Notes: generated by a model not told the origin, from the letters alone. 12,557 bases of DNA from Lachnospiraceae bacterium (GCA_017477005.1 JAFUXY010000056.1:1-12557); one strand, 5' to 3'. Positions 1 to 6,760 are shown, counted from the stretch's first letter. Made by a program: numbers and translations.

Positions 1-123
1 CACAAGCCGGTGGCGGTAGGCTGCTGCGGCATGGCCGGCATGTACGGTCATGAGCGGATCCACCGCCAGGATTCCGAGCGGATTTACAACCAGAGCTTTG
101 GCGTGGCGGTAAAACGCTACTAA
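1..123 (+). CDS. C-terminal end of FAD-linked oxidase / CCG-type Fe-S oxidoreductase (partial)
   Basis: The window opens inside a rightward gene; 40 codons remain before TAA at 121-123. The translated tail contains GCCGMAGMYGHE at about residues 7-18. This Cys-Cys-Gly/GMAG signature is typical of the C-terminal cysteine-rich (CCG) domain of membrane-associated FAD/4Fe-4S dehydrogenases of the GlpC, glycolate oxidase and YdiJ (D-2-hydroxyglutarate or D-lactate dehydrogenase) type. The closest resemblance from memory is to the YdiJ-like group. In those proteins, as I recall, several dozen residues follow this motif, whereas here only about 22 follow, so the extreme C-terminus may be short or differently organised. 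The substrate cannot be told from this fragment. The gene converges on the adenylation-protein gene with 48 bp between the two stops. Confidence 0.6.
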   Translation, partial: HKPVAVGCCGMAGMYGHERIHRQDSERIYNQSFGVAVKRY

Positions 124-151
124 AAGCGCCAGTTCATCGAGACCCGCTTTT
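122..151. terminator. Weak inverted repeat between convergent genes
   Basis: AAAAGCG at 122-128 and CGCTTTT at 145-151 form a 7-bp stem with a 16-nt loop. It sits in the 48-bp gap between the two converging stop codons. The A-tract before and T-tract after the stem would allow it to act in both directions, but the stem is short and A/T-heavy with a large loop, so terminator function is only a suggestion. Confidence 0.25.
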
Positions 152-171
152 CTGATTTCTATATCCAAATT

Positions 172-1641
172 TTATGCCCCCTTCAACACCACAGGCATCC
201 TTGCCATATCCGGCTTTCCATTTTCATTGAGCGGAATGTGAGGCATTTTTATAATGTATTCCGGAATCATGAAATCCGTCAGGTTCTCCGCCAATTCTTC
301 CCGGAGCTTTGACACCTTCAGCTCTTCTTCTGCGACAATATAGGCGGTCATATAAGACAGGCCTTCCTCGTCCGTGAAAGGGCGCACGATCGCCTGTTCA
401 ACCCCGCTGCACTGGTACAGCCTCGACTCGACTTCCATTACCTCTACTCTTTTTCCATAAATCATAATCTGCGTATCCTTGCGATGCAGAAACGCAATAT
501 TTCCATCCGGCAGGAAATAACCCAAGTCTCCGCTTCGGTACATAACCGTCCCGTCCGCCTGTGTTTCAAACGCCTTGTTTTCTTCGCTATGATCACCAGC
601 GTATCCCTTTGACACGCCGCCTCCGTAGATGCAGATTTCGCCAGTTTCTCCCGGAAAAACCTCATTTCCCTCCGGATCGAGGATCTTTATAGAGGTTCCC
701 ATGACCGCTTTTCCGATCGGATAGGTGCCGTCTTCGAGAACCTGTCCTTCTCTGCAGCGGTAATACGAAGCACAGACGGTCGTTTCCGACGGGCCGTAGG
801 TGTTGTAGACCTCCGCCTTGTCCAACAGGTGATTCACCTGATGCCCGCGAAGCACGTCGCCGCCGCTGATCAAAAGCCGCAGCGTGGAAGGAATGGAAGG
901 CAGATGGTTCATTTCCGCCAACAGATATGGGAATCCGGAAAGCATTGTCACACGATGCCGCGCCACAAACTCCATCAGACTATGTATATCCTCCTTGTCC
1001 TCCTCCGACGGGATCGCCAGCGCCGCGCCATTCAGCAGACTGGTGAATACTTCCTCGACAAAAATATCAAAGGAACAGACCGAATACTGAAGCATAATAT
1101 CGCCCTGCTTCGGATGAAATTCATGTTCAAAAGCCCTGACATAATGGCAGATATTGCGATTTGTCACAGAGACTCCCTTCGGGCGGCCAGTGGTCCCGGA
1201 GGTATAGAGAATATACGCCAGATCCTCCGGCCTTTGTGAGTAGCGCCTGTCCCTGCCTCCCGGCGCAGCCGCGCATATCGCGCAGTCGGCATAACACTTC
1301 TCAAAGCCTTCCAACGCAGAAGAAAACTCTATCTCCGTCAGCACAAAATCCACCTTGGCCTCTTCCATCATGTAATGGATCCTGCCGACCGGAAACGTCG
1401 GCTCTGCAGGGACATATCTCGCCCCGGTCTTCAAAACAGCCAGTATCGCCGCGATCATCTCCGCCCTGTGGCTCATGACAATCCCAACCGAATGCGTACG
1501 ATCCGGAAAGCCCTCCGCAATCTGATCCACCAGTCGGGACAGCTCCCGAAACGTCAGCGTTCGGTTGTTTTCGATAATCGCCACCGCCTCCGGCTGCCTT
1601 TGCACTATATCGTCAAATAATTCATAAACCGTATTCTTCAT
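172..1641 (-). CDS. Stand-alone NRPS-type amino acid adenylation protein
   Basis: This is an ANL-superfamily enzyme expected to activate an amino (or aryl) acid as acyl-AMP. Start choice: the frame is open to a TTG at 1656, but the ATG at 1641 has GGAGA 8 nt upstream and begins 4 nt after the hydrolase stop, giving 489 aa. Core motifs are in order: A3 YTSGTTGRPKG (146-156), A4 SFDIFVEEVF with the amino-group-binding Asp at 192, A5 NTYGPSETT (280-288), A7 YRSGDLGYFLPDG (368-380), A8 around 386-405, and A10 NENGKPD with catalytic Lys 476. The protein ends about 13 residues after A10, so there is no carrier, condensation or thioesterase domain. A8 deviates: HRKD replaces the usual GRxD and IYG the usual IRG. 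It is the second gene of a two-gene leftward operon with the hydrolase. DltA-like D-alanine activation is an alternative, but no dltB/C/D genes are visible. Family assignment is strong; substrate and carrier are unknown. Confidence 0.88.
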   Translation of the reverse strand: MKNTVYELFDDIVQRQPEAVAIIENNRTLTFRELSRLVDQIAEGFPDRTHSVGIVMSHRAEMIAAILAVLKTGARYVPAEPTFPVGRIHYMMEEAKVDFVLTEIEFSSALEGFEKCYADCAICAAAPGGRDRRYSQRPEDLAYILYTSGTTGRPKGVSVTNRNICHYVRAFEHEFHPKQGDIMLQYSVCSFDIFVEEVFTSLLNGAALAIPSEEDKEDIHSLMEFVARHRVTMLSGFPYLLAEMNHLPSIPSTLRLLISGGDVLRGHQVNHLLDKAEVYNTYGPSETTVCASYYRCREGQVLEDGTYPIGKAVMGTSIKILDPEGNEVFPGETGEICIYGGGVSKGYAGDHSEENKAFETQADGTVMYRSGDLGYFLPDGNIAFLHRKDTQIMIYGKRVEVMEVESRLYQCSGVEQAIVRPFTDEEGLSYMTAYIVAEEELKVSKLREELAENLTDFMIPEYIIKMPHIPLNENGKPDMARMPVVLKGA

Positions 1642-1645
1642 ACTA

Positions 1646-2326
1646 TTATTCTCCAAGGATCGCCCGTATCCCTTTGGCGCTCCGCAGCGATGGATTCTTG
1701 AAATGGTTTCCGGGATTCAATTCCCATTGTACATCAAGCCCCTGTTCCTGATAATGCTTCACCAATGTTTCCGTCCGCTCTCTGACGGTTTTGAGATAGG
1801 GATTTTTGGTGCGGTCTTCCTTGTCGCCAAGGGAGATATAGACCTTTTGGGGCTTCTTTTTAAGTACATGGTCTTTGGCATACTCCACGAAATCGGGAAA
1901 CCAAAGAGAGCCGGACATACTCGCCACGCGGTCAAACGTCTCGCACTGATAGAACGCATACAGCGCAAAAAGGCCCGCCAAAGAATATCCGGCAATCCCC
2001 GTCCAAGAAGGCGTCCCCTTGATCCGGGGAAGCGTTTGAGGCATAATCTCCGAGAGCAGCAGCGCAAGATAGGCATCCGCCCCACCCGTACAAGGCTCAT
2101 CCTGCGGGGCAATCGGCGGACAGGACCAGGGCGCCATATCGTGATCCCAATTCAGATTTCCGACCACCAAAAGATTGCACTCCGGCGTGTCAATCTCCGC
2201 CATCGATTTCATTACCTCTTCCCCATCTCCTGAAAAATTGTTCAGGACAATCAACGGAACATCCTCCCAATCCGAAGCATACAGCGTCACTTCTTTTTTC
2301 TGTATCGTATATTTTTTCTTTTCCAT
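1646..2326 (-). CDS. Alpha/beta-hydrolase, putative esterase (Fes/IroE-like)
   Basis: This is probably a cytoplasmic serine hydrolase of the putative-esterase family (PF00756-like), which includes siderophore (enterobactin) esterases. There is no signal peptide. The chosen ATG at 2326 gives 226 aa and has GGGAG (2333-2337 on the plus strand) 6 nt upstream. The frame continues upstream to 2446, but that would run through the predicted promoter. The nucleophile elbow is GYSLAG with Ser115. Acidic candidates lie in LGDKEDRTKN (Asp168, Glu170 and Asp171), and the catalytic His is probably His208 in NPGNHF. A GGADAY segment before the elbow and an SGSLWFPDF segment after it match the usual layout of this family. 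It lies 4 nt upstream of the adenylation gene and is surely co-transcribed, suggesting it hydrolyses or edits an ester or thioester related to that enzyme's product. That link is inference. Confidence 0.78.
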   Translation of the reverse strand: MEKKKYTIQKKEVTLYASDWEDVPLIVLNNFSGDGEEVMKSMAEIDTPECNLLVVGNLNWDHDMAPWSCPPIAPQDEPCTGGADAYLALLLSEIMPQTLPRIKGTPSWTGIAGYSLAGLFALYAFYQCETFDRVASMSGSLWFPDFVEYAKDHVLKKKPQKVYISLGDKEDRTKNPYLKTVRERTETLVKHYQEQGLDVQWELNPGNHFKNPSLRSAKGIRAILGE

Positions 2327-2358
2327 ATCCATCTCCCTTTGAAATGTCAACGGCACAC

Positions 2359-2387
2359 ATGATAACAAATTATGCCAAAAATGAAAA
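2359..2387 (-). promoter_or_regulatory. Predicted sigma70-type promoter for hydrolase-adenylation operon
   Basis: Read on the minus strand, TTTTCA (complement of 2382-2387, 4 of 6 to TTGACA) lies 17 bp upstream of TATCAT (complement of 2359-2364, 5 of 6 to TATAAT). Transcription would begin near 2352, leaving a leader of about 26 nt with the GGGAG ribosome site. This supports the short start of the hydrolase. Confidence 0.45.
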
Positions 2388-2440
2388 GCACAACTTTGAA
2401 GCGAATCCTCCAACTCGCCCAAAAAAATCCGCAATTGGCA

Positions 2441-2469
2441 TTTCAAAAGGAAATAATATATGCTATGAT
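2441..2469 (+). promoter_or_regulatory. Predicted extended -10 promoter for glgA
   Basis: TATGAT at 2464-2469 is preceded by TG at 2461-2462 (TGnTATGAT, an extended -10 element). A poor -35, TTTCAA at 2441-2446, lies 17 bp upstream. A better -35 look-alike, TTGGCA at 2435-2440, is badly spaced for it but would pair with TATGCT at an 18-bp spacing. The leader would be about 60 nt. The 208-bp gap 2327-2534 holds this promoter and the divergent one; nothing else was recognised in it. Confidence 0.4.
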
Positions 2470-2534
2470 AGGCGATAGTTACTATTTATCATACGTCAGA
2501 CCGTTTCGACAAATGACTGTAAAGGGGGAATACT

Positions 2535-4364
2535 ATGTCAAAGAAACGATACATCAAAACTCAAAAAACGGACGAATTGGTCAAGATTCGTCAAAACAAA
2601 AAAGAACAGCGGAAGATGGCGGAAGCCAAGCAGCCAGCTTTGGCTGTAGAAAAAGCCAAGGAAGCTGAGCCGCCCAAGACAGCCGCTCAAGCCGAAGTCG
2701 AAGAGCCGCAGCCGACCGAGGTATCTGCTCCGGCCAAGGTCAAGGACAAAAAGCCATCCAAGGCATCCGCTTCAGCCAAAGCCAAGGACAAAAAGCAGAC
2801 CAAGGCATCCACTCGCTCCAAAACCAAGGAGGCCAAGCCGTCCAAGGCATCCACTCCAACCAAAACCAAGGACAAAAAGCCATCCACGCCGCCAGCGGAG
2901 CCTTTGCCGACCCCACGACGCAGCGCAGCCTTCATTGGCTCGGAATGTTATCCCTTCGTGAAAACCGGAGGCCTGGGCGATGTCATGTACGCCCTTCCCA
3001 AAGCCCTGACGAAACAGAATTGCGATGTGAAGGTGATCCTGCCGCGGTATAAATGCATCCCTGCGGAGTACCAGGAAAAAATGGTCTATAAAGGTGCTTT
3101 TGATATGGATCTTTGCGCCGACGGAACCACCTACTATGTCGGGATCATGGAATATGTCTGGGACGGCGTGGTCTATGATTTTATCGACAACGAATTTTTC
3201 TTTACGGCCGGGAATCCCTATACCAATCTAGTCGATGACATTCCGAAATTCTGCTATTTCGGAAAGGCTGCGCTCGCCGCTTTGAACTTCATGGACTGGA
3301 TACCAGATGTGATTCACTGCCATGATTGGCAGACCGGACTGGTGCCGATCTATCTGAGAGAGAAGTTTTCAAATACGCCGCTTTCCCGTTCAAAGGTGAT
3401 CATGACCATCCACAATCTCCGTTTCCAAGGCAAGTACGATATCCAAATGATCAGCTATTGGTCGAATTTGCCTATGCATCTGTTCAACAAGGACGTCTTG
3501 AAGGAAAGCGTCGACGACGCCAACATGATGAAGGGCGGATTGACCTACTCCAATATGATTACCACGGTCAGCGAGACCTATGCGGGTGAAATTCAATCGC
3601 CAGAGTACGGCGAGAATCTGGACGCGCATCTGCGCTATCACTCCGGGAAGCTGCGGGGAATCGTCAACGGCATCGACTATGATATGTGGGATTCTTCTGC
3701 GGACAAGCTCATCCAATCACCGTATGATGTATCGAACGTCCTGAAGCAAAAACGCAAAAACAAGCTGGCTCTGCAGGAAGAGCTGGGGCTGAATCAGGAC
3801 GAGAATGTGTTCGTGATCGGCATGATCTCCCGGCTGACCAATCAGAAGGGACTGGATCTGGTTAATGCGATTCTTCCGGCTATGATCGACGGAAATACAC
3901 AGGTGGTTGTTTTGGGTACAGGCGATCCGCAGTATGAAGACTCCTTCCGCTCCTATGAATGGCAGTACAAGGGCAGCGTCTGCGCCAATATTATGTACGA
4001 CGAAGGACGCGCCCATAGGATTTACGCCGGCGCCGACGCCTTGCTGGTTCCCTCTCAGTTTGAGCCCTGCGGCCTGACGCAGTTGATCGCAATGCACTAC
4101 GGAACCATCCCGATCGTTCGCGAGACCGGCGGCCTGAAAGACACCGTACTGCCCTACAACCAGTATACCAATGATGGAAATGGATTTTCCTTCGACCGCT
4201 ATGAAGACGGTCTTCTGCTGGACGCAGTCAACCGGGCGAAAACGCTTTACTTCACAGAGCGCGAGCGTTGGGATGAAATGGTCCAAAGAGATATGCAAAA
4301 AGATGTTTCGTGGGAGAATTCCGCCAAGAAATATCGCCAACTCTATGTGGATTTGACGTACTAA
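2535..4364 (+). CDS. glgA: Glycogen synthase (ADP-glucose type, GT5) with repetitive Lys-rich N-terminal tail
   Basis: This enzyme transfers glucose from ADP-glucose to the non-reducing end of alpha-1,4-glucan (EC 2.4.1.21) in the cytoplasm. It has 609 aa, against about 480 for usual bacterial GlgA. The excess is an N-terminal tail of about 130 residues; its second half (64-119) is four 14-residue Lys/Ala/Ser/Pro repeats. The catalytic part begins at about 131. It has the ADP-glucose-binding KTGGLGDV (143-150), HDWQTG (263-268), VNGID (377-381), SRLTNQKGL (432-440) and the C-lobe EPCGLTQL (510-517) followed by ETGGLKDTV (530-538). The start ATG has a strong AGGGGG ribosome site 6 nt upstream. 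The gene stands alone, without glgB, glgC, glgD or glgP in view, and ends at a strong terminator. Catalytic motifs look intact; the tail's role is unknown. Confidence 0.95.
   Translation: MSKKRYIKTQKTDELVKIRQNKKEQRKMAEAKQPALAVEKAKEAEPPKTAAQAEVEEPQPTEVSAPAKVKDKKPSKASASAKAKDKKQTKASTRSKTKEAKPSKASTPTKTKDKKPSTPPAEPLPTPRRSAAFIGSECYPFVKTGGLGDVMYALPKALTKQNCDVKVILPRYKCIPAEYQEKMVYKGAFDMDLCADGTTYYVGIMEYVWDGVVYDFIDNEFFFTAGNPYTNLVDDIPKFCYFGKAALAALNFMDWIPDVIHCHDWQTGLVPIYLREKFSNTPLSRSKVIMTIHNLRFQGKYDIQMISYWSNLPMHLFNKDVLKESVDDANMMKGGLTYSNMITTVSETYAGEIQSPEYGENLDAHLRYHSGKLRGIVNGIDYDMWDSSADKLIQSPYDVSNVLKQKRKNKLALQEELGLNQDENVFVIGMISRLTNQKGLDLVNAILPAMIDGNTQVVVLGTGDPQYEDSFRSYEWQYKGSVCANIMYDEGRAHRIYAGADALLVPSQFEPCGLTQLIAMHYGTIPIVRETGGLKDTVLPYNQYTNDGNGFSFDRYEDGLLLDAVNRAKTLYFTERERWDEMVQRDMQKDVSWENSAKKYRQLYVDLTY
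2724..2891 (+). repeat. Four 42-bp tandem repeats inside glgA (14-aa units)
   Basis: Codons 64-119 divide exactly into four 14-residue units: SAPAKVKDKKPSKA, SASAKAKDKKQTKA, STRSKTKEAKPSKA and STPTKTKDKKPSTP. Each has the pattern S-x-x-x-K-x-K-(D/E)-x-K-x-(S/T)-x-x. The nucleotide copies are diverged but alignable in frame, so the repeat arose by in-frame tandem duplication. Confidence 0.85.
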
Positions 4365-4373
4365 AGAAGTCAG

Positions 4374-4406
4374 GCAGGGGATGGAAAACTCCATTCCCTG
4401 CTTTTT
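4374..4406 (+). terminator. Rho-independent terminator of glgA
   Basis: GCAGGGGATGGA (4374-4385) pairs with TCCATTCCCTGC (4390-4401) in a 12-bp stem containing one G-T pair and an AAAC loop, followed by TTTTT (4402-4406). It begins 10 nt after the glgA stop codon. Confidence 0.93.
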
Positions 4407-4408
4407 CA

Positions 4409-4603
4409 TCAGAAGCCGGTAGACTTGCTTCTATACCCGATGGAACAAAGATATGGAAATATCCGTTCCAGGTCCCAGGAGTTTGCCCTGTGGGTATATA
4501 TACAGAAGTTTATTTTCCATCCGGAACCGTACATGAAAACGAATTCCACACCACAAGCGAGCGGCATTTCGTTTGGGATATGGTAAAAGAAATGAAGAAA
4601 TAG
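4409..4603 (+). pseudogene. Short unrecognised coding remnant or small ORF downstream of glgA
   Basis: One frame stays open across the glgA terminator to TAG at 4601-4603 and reads like protein, with segments such as VYFPSGTVHENEFHT and RHFVWDMVKEMKK. There is no in-frame ATG after the terminator. A GTG at 4490 with AGGAG 8 nt upstream would give a 37-residue peptide. No family is recognised. It is most simply the 3' end of a gene whose front was lost, but a small gene or a chance frame cannot be excluded. The rest of 4407-4948 holds the opposite-strand remnant at 4659-4826, the tandem repeat at 4908-4943, and a 12-bp A/T palindrome at 4638-4649. Confidence 0.25.
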
Positions 4604-4658
4604 GCTCCCACAAATTTCTCTGCAAGAGCCTTGTCATAATAATATTATTCTACTCGTA

Positions 4659-4826
4659 TCATCCCATAGGGACATATCTATCGCCAGGTATTACTCCTTC
4701 GTCAACCGGCAGGTCATTCCTCAAAAGATAAAGCCAGAAGTTTTCAACTGCCCTTTGTGGTGCCTCCGGCGTAAGTTCCATACAATCCCTCTCACTATTG
4801 ATTCGGAACCACGCTTCATTTTCCAT
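4659..4826 (-). pseudogene. Small 55-codon ORF, probable gene remnant, unrecognised
   Basis: On the minus strand, an ATG at 4826 opens 55 codons ending in TGA at 4659-4661. The product begins MENEAWFRINSERDC and ends in GVIPGDRYVPMG. It is acidic, has balanced composition, and looks more like real protein than a chance frame. The frame is open for a further 11 codons upstream but meets TGA there. ATG 4826 has no evident ribosome site, while an internal ATG at 4781 has GAGAGG 6 nt upstream, which would give 40 aa. It lies 122 bp downstream of the AlbA-ATPase gene on the same strand. I do not recognise a family. It could be a small accessory gene of that unit or the tail of a lost gene. Confidence 0.35.
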
Positions 4827-4907
4827 CCAGACTAATGACGAGCAACGGAGAGTATCCGTTCAATCCGTGAATCGTAGTGTCGTGCCATTAGGCGGGATCC
4901 TTTCCGT

Positions 4908-4943
4908 TGAGGTCAATCTACCAAATGAGGTCAATCTACCAAA
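4908..4943. repeat. Exact 18-bp tandem duplication
   Basis: TGAGGTCAATCTACCAAA occurs twice head to tail (4908-4925 and 4926-4943), followed by TG, the first two bases of a third unit. It lies 5 bp beyond the stop codon of the AlbA-ATPase gene. Each unit contains a small GGT/ACC dyad. Confidence 0.9.
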
Positions 4944-4948
4944 TGTTT

Positions 4949-6541
4949 TTATTTCACCACACAAATCTTCTGATTCCTGCTATTGGGCTTATCGGGATAT
5001 AAATATACGACTTCTCCCGACTCCAACAACTCGCTGATCGCATCTCTTAAGGTATCGGTTCTCCTTTTATATCCTAAGACATGGGCGATCTCATTCGTAG
5101 ACAGATCTCCCTTGTTCCTTAACACTTCAATAACGAACTTCTTAATCTCCGCTTTCGTCCTCCTATGCTTGCCACCCTGTCTGCTGTTATTTTGTTCAGA
5201 CTTATTACTAATTTCATTGGATTCATTTGAGGTACCTTCTGCATCAATCGCTACAGTCGAAGCTGTATCATCTATTCTTTTAAGAAAAATGGGATGTATC
5301 GGCAATGTGACTTGAAAATAATTTCTATCCCCATCTGTTTCAAATACCGGAAGCCCCGAACCGTTATTCCACATTGCTTTAATAATCAGTGGTACTCCCG
5401 TGTTTCTACCCTCTACAATATTAAGTTCCTTTAAGAAATCTCCAATTCGCCTGTTCCTATACCTTTTTGAAACAAGGATTCGGTTCCGCAGATTCTCGTC
5501 ACTGATTGAACGGTCTGGTCCAGGTATACTGAGTATCTCCATCTTCTCAGGAGTTATCGTAACCGTGATTGGCTCATGTATCTGATATGACTTGTGATAG
5601 ACGGCGTTACTCAAAGCTTCCTCAACCGCCGCATATGGCCAGTTGAAATTTCTAATTGCCAGCTCATCATTTGGGACTTTCGTAATATGTTCTTTGATAA
5701 TGTAATTCTTGATATAGGCCAATGCCTCGCGAAGCTGTTTATCAAGCGGTCCAGAAAAGGATTTCTCCGTCATATTGATTCCCGTCGGATCTGGCTTATC
5801 CACGACCTCAATAACAGAATAGGGGAAATACTCCTCAGGATGCTCTGTAAAGAACATTAACCCAACATTCAAAGGTTTTCGATATTCTGAAGGTCCTCCG
5901 ACGAGATGCATGTCTGTGGAAACTGCCTCTATCGGTCTCTCCAAGGCAGTAACATATAAATCACTTCCGACCGCGCGAAGATAATCCGCAAGCAGTGTCG
6001 GTCTCATATCGTCTATATTTGCATTATAGTTAATACGATCATCATACGGCACATTTCTTGCCATCGACACTAGCTCCCTCTCATCCAGCTCATTTGCCTT
6101 CAAGGTTCGGGAACCTTTCCGAATGTAGTATGATCTGTTGCTTTTCTTTCCACCTTTCTCTGTATACAGTCTTTCAGGACAGTTATATGGTCTCTCCTCA
6201 CCCCCAGGCGCCCAAAGCACGAGTATTTCCTTGCCATCAATGGTATAAGGCTCAATTACCGGAATATATCTCGGCTTTATCAAGTTGCACTTATTAATAA
6301 TGTCAAGCTGTATCTCGTCTATTGAATCGGGATCAAGACCTTTGACCGGCAATACCGGACGCCCATCGCCCTCTTCTACCCCGACTAAAACATAGCCTCC
6401 GCCCATATTATCAAAATCATTTGCGAACGCCGAAATTGTATGCACTACCGGCTCTGGGTTCCAATCCCCCTTATATTCAATCCTTGTCCTTTCCACCTTA
6501 CGCTGATGGAGTAAGTCATCTATGTTTATAGGTAAAGCCAT
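4949..6541 (-). CDS. AlbA_2 (Schlafen-type) / GHKL-like ATP-binding protein with C-terminal winged helix
   Basis: This belongs to the RecG-like or Schlafen AlbA_2 putative transcriptional regulators, which also occur in phages, islands and defence loci. The start at ATG 6541 (530 aa) is preceded by GGGAGG 10 nt upstream; an earlier in-frame ATG at 6580 lacks a ribosome site. An N-terminal AlbA_2 domain spans about 12-150, with IEYKGDW (21-27) and ANDFDNMGGGYVLVGVEE (40-57). A HATPase_c_4-like region follows at about 265-415, with EEALSNAVYHKSY (307-319) as the likely N-box and SIPGPDRSIS (338-347). Next comes a Ser/Asn-rich linker (about 427-457), then a basic winged-helix module (about 461-530) with LSTNEIAHVLGYKRRTDTLR. 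Nucleic-acid binding is expected at both ends. Divergence from a toxin-antitoxin pair across a repeat-rich control region suggests autoregulation. The biological role is not established from sequence. Confidence 0.82.
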   Translation of the reverse strand: MALPINIDDLLHQRKVERTRIEYKGDWNPEPVVHTISAFANDFDNMGGGYVLVGVEEGDGRPVLPVKGLDPDSIDEIQLDIINKCNLIKPRYIPVIEPYTIDGKEILVLWAPGGEERPYNCPERLYTEKGGKKSNRSYYIRKGSRTLKANELDERELVSMARNVPYDDRINYNANIDDMRPTLLADYLRAVGSDLYVTALERPIEAVSTDMHLVGGPSEYRKPLNVGLMFFTEHPEEYFPYSVIEVVDKPDPTGINMTEKSFSGPLDKQLREALAYIKNYIIKEHITKVPNDELAIRNFNWPYAAVEEALSNAVYHKSYQIHEPITVTITPEKMEILSIPGPDRSISDENLRNRILVSKRYRNRRIGDFLKELNIVEGRNTGVPLIIKAMWNNGSGLPVFETDGDRNYFQVTLPIHPIFLKRIDDTASTVAIDAEGTSNESNEISNKSEQNNSRQGGKHRRTKAEIKKFVIEVLRNKGDLSTNEIAHVLGYKRRTDTLRDAISELLESGEVVYLYPDKPNSRNQKICVVK

Positions 6542-6678
6542 CTCTCGTGTTCCTCCCTTTTCTTCCCTCGTCGCATTCAACTGCTGAGATACTAAGATAT
6601 CCGCAGCATAGAAGCTTATTCGTTGAGAAGGAACATAGAGGACTCGTTATGCTTTATTTTTGGAGGCTTATGAAAACA

Positions 6679-6760
6679 TTACTTGCCCTCTAACTCCCCT
6701 TAACTTGCCCTTATTGTATCGAAAGGCAAGTTAAAAGGCAAGTTATTTTTAAGGCAAGTA
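6679..6760. repeat. Five GGCAAGT / ACTTGCC motifs in a divergent control region
   Basis: ACTTGCC occurs at 6681-6687 and 6703-6709, and GGCAAGT at 6725-6731, 6737-6743 and 6753-6759. TAACTTGCC (6701-6709) and GGCAAGTTA (6725-6733) form a perfect 9-bp inverted repeat with a 15-bp spacer. The array lies between the divergent AlbA-ATPase and antitoxin genes and overlaps the predicted promoter of the former, so it has the layout of an operator array. The binding protein, either the winged helix of the ATPase or the Phd antitoxin, cannot be decided from sequence. Confidence 0.85.
6713..6741 (-). promoter_or_regulatory. Predicted sigma70-type promoter of the AlbA-ATPase gene
   Basis: On the minus strand, TTGCCT (complement of 6736-6741, 4 of 6 to TTGACA) and TACAAT (complement of 6713-6718, 5 of 6 to TATAAT) are separated by exactly 17 bp. 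The -35 hexamer falls within one GGCAAGT motif and another motif lies in the spacer, so a protein on the array would block transcription. The leader would be about 165 nt. No comparably good promoter was found for the antitoxin on the plus strand. Confidence 0.5.

Noticed and set aside
1642..1656. TTG at 1656 as the start of the adenylation gene
   Set aside because: It lies inside the ribosome-binding sequence (TTGGAGA) of the better ATG at 1641 and would overlap the hydrolase gene.
1703..2233. 176-codon open frame antisense to the hydrolase
   Set aside because: It lies entirely over a supported gene on the other strand; its composition is Arg-rich as expected for a shadow frame.
2327..2446. 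N-terminal 40-residue extension of the hydrolase (start at 2446)
   Set aside because: It crosses the predicted promoter at 2359-2387, lacks a ribosome site and adds sequence unlike the family, while ATG 2326 has GGGAG 6 nt upstream.
3717..4409. 230-codon open frame antisense to glgA
   Set aside because: It is a shadow of the strongly coding glgA sequence and has no recognisable motif.
4638..4649. 12-bp palindrome AATAATATTATT
   Set aside because: Pure A/T palindromes arise easily by chance, and no gene start or partner site is associated with it.
6542..6580. Earlier ATG at 6580 for the AlbA-ATPase
   Set aside because: No ribosome site precedes it, and the added 13 residues are unlike the domain start; ATG 6541 has GGGAGG.
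6655..6693. Seven-codon leader-like ORF (MKTLLAL) after GGAGG on the plus strand
   Set aside because: It is very short, with only 3 nt between GGAGG and ATG, and overlaps an operator motif; no attenuator structure follows, so chance is likelier.
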